From: Spirochaetales bacterium
GTDB lineage: Bacteria > Spirochaetota > Spirochaetia > DTKZ01
Direction: 5' to 3'
NCBI GenBank assembly: GCA_031280945.1
Contig: JAITGB010000201.1
Coordinates: 1 to 6,772, forward strand
DNA length: 6,772 nt
A program made the translations under genes and the position numbers. The notes below the pieces were generated by a model that worked only from the letters and a program-made list of their open reading frames with translations, searched no databases and was not told the DNA's origin. This document shows, in pieces, positions 1 to 5,223 of this stretch. The first letter of the stretch is position 1. Each line of letters opens with the position of its first letter.

Positions 1-266
1 AAAGCGTGAAAAGTGGAAACCACAAGGTTTGTGAGCTTTCGCGCGGTGAGGGTTTTGACCCTGCTTTGCATTTCGCGGGCTGCCTTGTTCGTAAAGGTGA
101 GGGCAAGAATCGCGCTCTGCGGAATTCCCGCCTCAAGCATACGGGCGATTCTGAACGTAATAACCCTCGTTTTGCCGGAACCCGCCCCTGCGATGATAAG
201 GAGCGGCCCCTCAAGTGTTGTAACCGCCTCGTTCTGGCGGGGGTTGAGGCCTTCAATGTCATTCAT
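1..266 (-). CDS. UvrD/Rep/PcrA-family SF1 DNA helicase, N-terminal part only
   Basis: ATP-dependent 3'-5' DNA helicase of superfamily 1, acting in repair or replication restart. The gene leaves the window at base 1, so only the first 88 codons are visible. They begin MNDIEGLNPRQNEAV, the Q-motif region of this family. A Walker A loop GAGSGKT follows at about residues 27-33, then LTFTNKAAREM (motif Ia) and finally VVSTFHA, the Ib region. This is enough for the family but not to separate Rep, PcrA and UvrD; the STFHA stretch leans towards Rep. The ATG at 266 is the only usable start, since an in-frame TAG lies 24 nt upstream with no ATG, GTG or TTG between. No Shine-Dalgarno sequence precedes it. 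A TAGAAT hexamer (285-290) could be a -10 box giving a leader of about 12 nt, but no good -35 is seen. The toxin stop codon lies 44 nt upstream on the same strand, so read-through is also possible. Confidence 0.9.
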   Translation of the reverse strand, partial: MNDIEGLNPRQNEAVTTLEGPLLIIAGAGSGKTRVITFRIARMLEAGIPQSAILALTFTNKAAREMQSRVKTLTARKLTNLVVSTFHA

Positions 267-310
267 GGATAGGAGTAGTACAACATTCTAAAGTATTTTG
301 CGCAAGCCGC

Positions 311-691
311 TTACGCAGCCCCCGCCACAAACAGCCCAGGCCATGTGAGAGCGTGTATACCTGCGTCATTGGTAACAAGCGCCGCTTCAAGGTTTATCGC
401 TGTTGCGGCAATTATTGCGTCAGGCAATTTGAGATGCGGATTGCCAAAGCGCCGGAGCCGTATTGCTTCGTCTTTTATGGCGGCGGTGAGAGGATATATC
501 ATTACACGCTCCAAAAAGTTTTGTATGTTTTTTTCGCCTTCCCGTGTCAGGTTCGGAAATGCCAGGAGTTCCATTTCAGTAATAATGCTGACAAGGCGGG
601 CGCCCTCAGGAAGTGCGCCAATTTTGCCGTCAAGGAAAAGTATAATAGTGTTTGTGTCTAGCACAAACCGTTCACCGTTACCTCCATTCAT
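311..691 (-). CDS. vapC: PIN-domain ribonuclease toxin, VapC-like
   Basis: Probable toxin of a type II toxin-antitoxin pair: a PIN-domain, metal-dependent RNase, 126 residues, the usual size for VapC. The expected PIN acidic residues are present: D12 in FVLDTN, E41 in ITEMELL, D91 in LKLPDAI and D109 in VTNDAG, along with N14. I chose the ATG at 691 because GGAAG lies 7 nt upstream. A longer reading from TTG at 715 would add eight residues (MNTSGRYA) unlike a PIN start and would overlap the antitoxin further. From 691 the gene overlaps the antitoxin stop by 14 nt, the usual coupled arrangement in which antitoxin is made first. No terminator follows; the helicase gene starts 44 nt downstream. 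The RNA target (tRNA, rRNA or other) cannot be told from sequence. Family assignment is firm; toxin activity is inferred from the pairing. Confidence 0.88.
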   Translation of the reverse strand: MNGGNGERFVLDTNTIILFLDGKIGALPEGARLVSIITEMELLAFPNLTREGEKNIQNFLERVMIYPLTAAIKDEAIRLRRFGNPHLKLPDAIIAATAINLEAALVTNDAGIHALTWPGLFVAGAA

Positions 692-995
692 CGCGTATCT
701 TCCGCTGGTATTCAAGCGCGTCTACCCCAAAAACCTGCTTGCCCTTTAAGGACTTGCGCAGTTCAATCAGGGGGTCTATGCCGCTTTTTTTCCAGTCCAG
801 ATATTGTTTACCGGCCTTCTCCAAAAGTTCTTCTCGTGAAGGAAGCGGAGGAAGTACAACAGGTTCCCGTGCGGGTTCTGTACCGGCAGCGGTAATAGTT
901 ATTGAAGCTTCACCCGAAGGCATGGCCTGCGGCAGTTCGAGGTCCAGATGAAGTCTGTGATTTTTGGGTATGATAACGGTTTGTTCAAATATCAT
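678..995 (-). CDS. Antitoxin partner of the VapC-like toxin
   Basis: A 105-residue protein directly upstream of, and overlapping, the PIN toxin gene, so it is very probably the antitoxin. Residues 1-36 (MIFEQTVIIPKNHRLHLDLE, then a PSGEASITIT strand) look like a short all-beta, swapped-hairpin DNA-binding unit in the manner of AbrB/MazE-type antitoxins. A Pro/Glu-rich linker follows at about 39-54. The C-terminal part (about 55-105, ending DALEYQRKIRDEWR) is charged and probably helical, the type of tail that wraps over a PIN active site. I cannot assign a named antitoxin family with certainty. The ATG at 995 has no Shine-Dalgarno sequence, and a promoter lies so close that the transcript should start at or next to the ATG. 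Such antitoxins usually repress their own promoter, alone or with the toxin. Confidence 0.75.
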   Translation of the reverse strand: MIFEQTVIIPKNHRLHLDLELPQAMPSGEASITITAAGTEPAREPVVLPPLPSREELLEKAGKQYLDWKKSGIDPLIELRKSLKGKQVFGVDALEYQRKIRDEWR

Positions 996-1001
996 GCCGT
1001 T

Positions 1002-1030
1002 AGTATACGGAAAATACGCCTGCCGTGCAA
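1002..1030 (-). promoter_or_regulatory. Promoter of the toxin-antitoxin operon, probably leaderless
   Basis: Read on the minus strand, TTGCAC (1030-1025), a 17-bp spacer and TATACT (1007-1002) form a sigma70-type promoter. The -10 matches 5 of 6 consensus bases and the -35 only 3 of 6. Only six bases (1001-996) separate the -10 from the antitoxin ATG, so initiation about 7 nt downstream would fall on or beside the A of the ATG. The -10 lies in a small dyad (GTATAC) where an autorepressor could bind. The element sits between the methyltransferase stop (1062) and the antitoxin start. Confidence 0.6.
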
Positions 1031-1061
1031 ACGTCTCTCGTCAAAAGCCTGCATTTTTCGT

Positions 1062-1880
1062 TTATCCCACCCGCAGAAGCGCAAAGTACAAGGGGCCCGC
1101 GCCGTCCGAGGTATCGGGGAGTATGAGGCTGCCGAAACGGGTTTTCTCCAGCGACAGGGAGAGGGTAGCAGCCTTTTCCGCACACAAAGGGGCAATGGGC
1201 GTAAAAGCTCCCGGCCTGCGCTCAAGAGCCCGCCGGATAACCTCATCGTTTTCCGCCTCAAGAAGGGCGCAGGTAGAGTACAGGAGGAGGCCCCCCGGCT
1301 TTGCCGCATCCAGAGCCGCGAGGAGCATCGCGTAGGCCTGCCGGGCAAGGCTGCGGCTCCGCGAAGGCGACCAGGCCGCAAGATACCGGGGCTGGAGGAC
1401 AAGGTGCCGCTCCGAAGAGCAGGGCGCGTCCAGAAGAACCCTGTCGTAGGCGTTTTTTTCGTGGAGGCCCCAGACCGCCGCATTGTGGCCCGTAACCGCA
1501 ACACAGCTCCGCAGAGCCGGAGCAAGGTGCGCGTCCAGAACCGTTTTCAGCCTCTTTCGCCTTTGGGAGGAACGCTCGTTGGCCACAATCTCCCCGCCTT
1601 GCCCCAGTGTAGAAGCAAGAACCAGGGTTTTCCCTCCCGGAGCCGCGCACATATCAAGGACGCGGCAGGAACCTGTTTCGCCGAGGGCCCGCGCAGCAAA
1701 AACCGAAGCCCTGTCCAGGTAATAGGGACAAAGAAGCCCCTCCCCAAAGGCCGAGGGCCGGGGAGGCCTTTGGAGGGCCTCTTTCAGGCCCGGCCAGCGC
1801 CCGCCGAAAACAGCCCCGTAGTATTCGTCAAAAGAAAACCTCGAATTTTTCCCCGAATTCTTACGCAAAGTTTTCGGCAC
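1062..1880 (-). CDS. RsmB/NOP2/NSUN-family RNA cytosine-5 methyltransferase, NSUN4-like core
   Basis: SAM-dependent methyltransferase predicted to make 5-methylcytosine in RNA (rRNA or tRNA), 272 residues. Visible motifs are the SAM-binding loop VLDMCAAPGGKT (74-85), ANERSSQRRKRL (100-111), motif IV YDRVLLDAPCSSERH (145-159) with C154, and motif VI LLYSTCAL (199-206) with C204. In this family the motif VI Cys is the nucleophile and the motif IV Cys helps release the product. DAPCSSERH, with the Arg-His after the Ser pair, is closer to NSUN4/NSUN3 than to the usual bacterial PCSG(T/L)G form. The protein lacks the NusB-like N-terminal domain of RsmB and any C-terminal PUA domain. In TGHNAAVWG (130-138) Asn133 stands where relatives usually have Asp. 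The start is GTG at 1880, with AGGA 6 nt upstream; the TAG of the UPF0164 gene overlaps that site, suggesting translational coupling. The RNA target is unknown. Confidence 0.88.
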   Translation of the reverse strand: MPKTLRKNSGKNSRFSFDEYYGAVFGGRWPGLKEALQRPPRPSAFGEGLLCPYYLDRASVFAARALGETGSCRVLDMCAAPGGKTLVLASTLGQGGEIVANERSSQRRKRLKTVLDAHLAPALRSCVAVTGHNAAVWGLHEKNAYDRVLLDAPCSSERHLVLQPRYLAAWSPSRSRSLARQAYAMLLAALDAAKPGGLLLYSTCALLEAENDEVIRRALERRPGAFTPIAPLCAEKAATLSLSLEKTRFGSLILPDTSDGAGPLYFALLRVG

Positions 1881-1888
1881 GGTTTTTC

Positions 1889-3121
1889 CTAGTCTATCCT
1901 CTGCAGCGCGTCCATACGCTCCTGCAGCTCAAGCGTCCTGACAACAGTATCTATTGTTTCCTGCGCGGGAGTGTACGAAGAATCTGTCTGGAGAGCCTTC
2001 TGGCAATATTCAATAGCCCCCGCAAGATTACCCCGCGCGTAATGCTCGATGCCCTGAAGGTAATACTCCTCAGCCTGCCTGAAACGTTCCGCCCTGCCGT
2101 TATCCCCCAGATTAATCTTCATGGCTATACTAAAACGGTCAGGCTTTCCCACCTGGGTCGTCATATCAAGGGTATAGTTTACAACAAGGGTAAACTGCGG
2201 AAGGTTAACCGTACTCCCCACGCTGAAACGCGGATTTCCCCCCTTCAGAAGCAAACCCCCCTGCACGGAAAAGAAATTCGTCAGGGCCACAGTTGTCCCC
2301 AGGGCTCCCCCCGGCTTTTGCGCAGGCTCGGCCGCAGGGTTAAACGAAAAAGGAATGTTGAGGTCAAGCGCAAGAAGAACAGGCCGGAAAAAAGAGTAGG
2401 CAAAACCCGCGCTTAAAGACGAAGGCACAGGCTCGCCCAGAACAGGAGGCCCCAGATTTCTCACCACAAGGCCGAAGGCCGCGTTTTTATCGCGGGAATA
2501 GTAAGGCTTGAAAAAGTTAAAGCGCGTAAGGAGTCCCAAGTCCGCCATAACCCCCGCCGCGGACTGTCCCGCAGCGATGCTCGCCGACACATGACGGTAG
2601 GCCGCCTTGAAGTTCGCGCCCAGAGAAATCCCCCCAAAGTAATAGTCCGCCAAAAAATTCCGCGAAACGTTTCCGATAAAAATCGACTCCGAATAGTACC
2701 CCGCGCCACTCCTCTCGCCCCAATGCGTGTAACCCGTAAAAGGCACGTAGAGGAATTTGCCCGCGAAGGCGTAGCCCAGGTCATCCTCGCGGTTTGCGTA
2801 CACCACACCCTCTATATTCGTGTCCGCAATCCAGTTGTTGTGCAGAAGCGAAACCTCCGTGTACTTGAGCATGGAGGAGGCCGCGGGGTTCGCGTCGAAG
2901 AAACTCGAATCGCGCGCCACCGCAGTGTAGGCCGTTCCCATACCCTCGTACTCGCCGCCCAATGGAATAGTCAGAATCGGAAAAACCGTAAGCCCCGCGT
3001 TGGGGTCCTGCAAAAAGTTGAAACGGTCCTGCACGTCTGCGTACACATCGTTAAAGTCCGCCGCGGGAAGGGGAAAAACCGCTGTTAGAGCCAGAAGAAC
3101 TCCGGCGAAACCTCTTTGCAC
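1889..3121 (-). CDS. UPF0164-family outer-membrane beta-barrel protein with C-terminal TPR
   Basis: A 410-residue protein resembling the UPF0164 family of Treponema (T. pallidum TP0548, TP0856/TP0858/TP0859, TP0865), described as FadL-like outer-membrane proteins that may carry long-chain fatty acids or other hydrophobic compounds. A signal peptide is visible (GVLLALTAVFPLPAA, cleavage near residue 21). The family core follows at about 55-110: GGEYEGMG, DSSFFDANPA, LLHNNWIADTNIEGVVYA. From about 115 to 338 the sequence alternates hydrophobic and polar residues with many aromatic and Gly residues, as in outer-membrane strands. Residues 350-383 form one good tetratricopeptide repeat, which would lie in the periplasm. 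GTG at 3121 is the only possible start, because TAA lies in frame 6 nt further up. AAGAGG is 12 nt away, rather long. It is 8 nt upstream of the methyltransferase. Transport function is inferred from the family. Confidence 0.88.
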   Translation of the reverse strand: MQRGFAGVLLALTAVFPLPAADFNDVYADVQDRFNFLQDPNAGLTVFPILTIPLGGEYEGMGTAYTAVARDSSFFDANPAASSMLKYTEVSLLHNNWIADTNIEGVVYANREDDLGYAFAGKFLYVPFTGYTHWGERSGAGYYSESIFIGNVSRNFLADYYFGGISLGANFKAAYRHVSASIAAGQSAAGVMADLGLLTRFNFFKPYYSRDKNAAFGLVVRNLGPPVLGEPVPSSLSAGFAYSFFRPVLLALDLNIPFSFNPAAEPAQKPGGALGTTVALTNFFSVQGGLLLKGGNPRFSVGSTVNLPQFTLVVNYTLDMTTQVGKPDRFSIAMKINLGDNGRAERFRQAEEYYLQGIEHYARGNLAGAIEYCQKALQTDSSYTPAQETIDTVVRTLELQERMDALQRID

Positions 3122-3145
3122 TTTTTCTTAAATCCTCTTCACCCA

Positions 3146-3174
3146 AGTATAACCGCAATCGTGCGCATAATCCA
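3146..3174 (-). promoter_or_regulatory. Candidate promoter of the UPF0164-methyltransferase pair
   Basis: On the minus strand TATACT (3151-3146) is a 5/6 match to a -10 box. The hexamer 17 bp upstream, TGGATT (3174-3169), matches TTGACA at only 3 positions. Initiation near 3139 would give a leader of about 18 nt beginning at the AAGAGG site (3139-3134) before the GTG at 3121. The same -10 hexamer is used at the toxin-antitoxin promoter. This is the best promoter seen in the 192-bp gap after dctM, but the -35 is poor. Confidence 0.4.
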
Positions 3175-3269
3175 TTCTGCGTTTCGCATCAGAGCCGATT
3201 ATTAAATTTTCGGCAGAAATAAGGTGTTCCTGTAAGATGGGCGCATTTTCTTAAGTTGTTGACATTGCG

Positions 3270-3306
3270 GCCTCCACCCCCGCGCCTCAAAACCCGCCCC
3301 TCCCGC
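3270..3306 (-). other. G-rich tract after dctM, possible quadruplex
   Basis: Read on the minus strand, this 37-bp stretch begins 7 nt after the dctM stop and holds G runs of 3, 4, 3 and 5. The first two loops are 1 nt and the last is 11 nt. No hairpin with a U-run is present, so it is not an intrinsic terminator. It could form a long-loop G-quadruplex in the dctM mRNA tail, or may just be a compositional feature. Confidence 0.35.
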
Positions 3307-3313
3307 CTGCACC

Positions 3314-4597
3314 TCAATACGATATGATAGACGGCAGCCAGGTAGTCAAACCAGGTATAACGCTGATTGCCACAAGAACAACAGCATTGCACACCACAAA
3401 AGGCGCAGCGCCCTTAAAAATCTCAGCAATCGGCATCTTGTTGATTTTGGTGCACGCATTCAAACACATACCCACAGGAGGCGTAACAAGACCAATTGCC
3501 AGACCCGTTATCATCATGGCCCCGAACTGCAGGTCGCTAAAACCAACCTCCCGCATAATCGGAAGCATAATCGGCGTCAGTAAAAGAATGGCCGGAGAAA
3601 CATCAACAAAAGTACCGATTACAAGAATCAGCGCCACAAACATAAGGCCATAGCCCCAGGCGGGAAGCTGCATCGCAAGAAAGAAACCCGCTATGACCGA
3701 CGGAATATTTGCCATAGTCAAAAGCCAGGTAAAAATCATCGTAAAACCGATAATCAGCATAATGGCGCTGGAAGAAATCAAAGTCCTCTTCAAAGCCTTG
3801 ATAACGCTCGAAAACGTCAATTCCCGGTACACCATAAAACCCAGAAAAAGAGAGTACAGCACCGCAATTCCCGCCGACTCGCTTGCCGTACAAATACCGA
3901 AGCTGATAAAGATGATAATAATAAGCGGCATCAGGATGGCGGGAAGCCCCAACAGAGTAGAGGCAAGAAAATGCTTAAATACAAACGCCTCCGGTCTGGG
4001 ATGATAATTCTTTTTGACCGAAATAACATAACACACGATGAGCTGCAGAATACCAATGAGAAGGCCCGGAATAAGCGCCGCAATAAACAGCTTCCCCACC
4101 GACGCGCCGGAAACCATGGCATACACAATCATAGGAACTGACGGCGGAATTATCATCCCCATTGTTGAAGAGGCAACCGTTATGCCCGCGCTCACGCGGG
4201 GCGGATAGCCCTTTGCCTGCATTGCCGGAATCAGAATTGAACCCAAAGCCGAAGTATCCGCCACCGAAGAACCGGATATGCCCCCGAACAGCATACTGCC
4301 GATAATGTTCACCTCCCCCAAACCGCCCCGCACAGGCCGCACCACATACATGCTAAAATCGATAATGCGCCGGGTAATGCCCCCCGTATTCATAAGTTCT
4401 CCGGCAAGCATAAAAAGCGGCATGGCTATCATTAAATAACTAAATACCCCGCCCCACACCCTCTGGGGCAGCATCTGGGCAAACTCAGGCACAAAGGCTT
4501 CAATATATGCCAGGCTTGAAGCGCCAATGGCAAAAGCGACAGGAATACCCAAAACCGCAAAAATAAGCAAGAATACCAGCAAAATGAGCATAGCCAT
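3314..4597 (-). CDS. dctM: TRAP transporter large membrane subunit DctM
   Basis: The transport-path subunit of a TRAP (tripartite ATP-independent periplasmic) transporter: an inner-membrane protein that takes up a substrate, usually a carboxylate, driven by a Na+ or H+ gradient. At 427 residues it is the normal DctM size. About 12 hydrophobic segments are spread from residue 2 to 415. Conserved stretches include GGISGSSVADTSALGS (105-120), TMGMIIPPSVPMIVYA (145-160), DVSPAILLLTPIMLPI (332-347) and GLVTPPVGMCLNA (369-381). I chose the ATG at 4597 because GGGAGGAG lies 8 nt upstream and the protein then starts at once with the first membrane segment. An in-frame start at 4672 would add 25 hydrophilic residues lying wholly inside dctQ. 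The dctQ stop is 2 nt upstream, so the two membrane subunits are translationally coupled. No terminator is evident downstream. Confidence 0.96.
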   Translation of the reverse strand: MAMLILLVFLLIFAVLGIPVAFAIGASSLAYIEAFVPEFAQMLPQRVWGGVFSYLMIAMPLFMLAGELMNTGGITRRIIDFSMYVVRPVRGGLGEVNIIGSMLFGGISGSSVADTSALGSILIPAMQAKGYPPRVSAGITVASSTMGMIIPPSVPMIVYAMVSGASVGKLFIAALIPGLLIGILQLIVCYVISVKKNYHPRPEAFVFKHFLASTLLGLPAILMPLIIIIFISFGICTASESAGIAVLYSLFLGFMVYRELTFSSVIKALKRTLISSSAIMLIIGFTMIFTWLLTMANIPSVIAGFFLAMQLPAWGYGLMFVALILVIGTFVDVSPAILLLTPIMLPIMREVGFSDLQFGAMMITGLAIGLVTPPVGMCLNACTKINKMPIAEIFKGAAPFVVCNAVVLVAISVIPGLTTWLPSIISY

Positions 4598-4599
4598 AA

Positions 4600-5118
4600 T
4601 TAATTCTCCTCCCGGTGTGTCCGTCCGCCCAACAGGGCCAGTATATCCTTCCCCAGATTCACAAGCACACACACGATACCAATAGCGCAGCCCGCGGGAA
4701 TAATCCCGTACATCCAGGCCATAGGAATCCTCATGCCAAAGGAAATTTGATGCCCGTACTTGAGCGCGTACTGTGCGCCGAAATACAGCATAACAGCCAG
4801 AACGAGCAGCACCACCGCATAATTAAAAAAAAGCGCGGCTTTTCTCACCAAAGGCGGAAACATATTAACAACCGAATCTATCGCAACGTGTTCCCTTTCA
4901 ATAAAACAAATCCCTATCCCCCAAAAAGTCGTAAAAGCAAAAACAGTCGTGATAAATTCTTCCATCTGCCGGTGAGACACACTGAAAAAATACCGCGCAA
5001 TAACAGCATAAATCACGCATAACGCAACCAGCCCCATCGACGCGATACCAATACCCACATAAATTTTGTATAACACCTTTCCGGCTTTACTCATAATCCC
5101 GGATAAACGATTTTCCAT
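4600..5118 (-). CDS. dctQ: TRAP transporter small membrane subunit DctQ
   Basis: Small inner-membrane subunit of the TRAP transporter, 172 residues, which pairs with DctM and helps engage the binding protein. Four hydrophobic segments are visible at about 19-43, 53-72, 95-118 and 133-156. Family features include IEREHVAIDSVV (73-84, the usual R-x-H-V-x-x-D pattern between helices 2 and 3) and GMRIPMAWMYGIIPAGC (128-144) leading into helix 4. The ATG at 5118 is preceded by AGGAGGAGG with good spacing. It lies downstream of dctP, separated by an intrinsic terminator, so its transcription depends on read-through or on a weak local promoter. The sequence gives no direct information on substrate. 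Confidence 0.94.
   Translation of the reverse strand: MENRLSGIMSKAGKVLYKIYVGIGIASMGLVALCVIYAVIARYFFSVSHRQMEEFITTVFAFTTFWGIGICFIEREHVAIDSVVNMFPPLVRKAALFFNYAVVLLVLAVMLYFGAQYALKYGHQISFGMRIPMAWMYGIIPAGCAIGIVCVLVNLGKDILALLGGRTHREEN
4606..4613 (-). promoter_or_regulatory. Ribosome-binding site that fixes the dctM start
   Basis: GGGAGGAG on the minus strand lies inside the last codons of dctQ, 8 nt before the ATG at 4597. It supports the 427-residue DctM over the longer reading from 4672 and allows ribosomes finishing dctQ to restart on dctM. Confidence 0.85.
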
Positions 5119-5152
5119 GAGCCTCCTCCTTGTTTGCTACAGCATATTCCAT

Positions 5153-5199
5153 AAAAAAACCGCATAAAGACAACACAAACACTATGTCGCTTTATGCGG
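5153..5199 (-). terminator. Intrinsic terminator between dctP and dctQ
   Basis: On the minus strand CCGCATAAAG (5199-5190) and its exact complement CTTTATGCGG (5169-5160) form a 10-bp stem followed immediately by seven T (5159-5153). Inside the loop TGT and ACA can add a short extension past a 2-nt bulge, and AAG before the stem can pair with the start of the U-run. It begins 25 nt after the dctP stop. On the plus strand no T-run follows, so it is one-directional. It is probably partial, since no strong promoter for dctQM is seen after it. Confidence 0.9.
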
Positions 5200-5223
5200 C
5201 TTATGGTAAAAACGTATCAGGGG

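Noticed and set aside
692..715. Longer toxin starting at TTG 715
   Set aside because: It adds eight residues that do not fit a PIN N-terminus and uses a poorer start codon than ATG 691, which has GGAAG 7 nt upstream.
948..1892. Long plus-strand open frame opposite the methyltransferase
   Set aside because: It is antisense to a gene with complete family motifs, and its own translation is Arg/Pro/Gly-rich without any domain. It is a by-product of GC-rich codon use.
3194..3214. Hairpin GCCGA / TCGGC as dctM terminator
   Set aside because: The stem is only 5 bp around an 11-nt AT-rich loop and is not followed by a T-run on the minus strand.
3259..3290. Plus-strand promoter with TTGACA at 3259-3264
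   Set aside because: The -10 position falls in GC-rich sequence with no match, and no plus-strand gene follows.
4598..4672. Longer DctM starting at 4672
   Set aside because: The extra 25 residues are hydrophilic, lie wholly inside dctQ and have no ribosome-binding support. The ATG at 4597 has GGGAGGAG 8 nt upstream and gives the usual family length.
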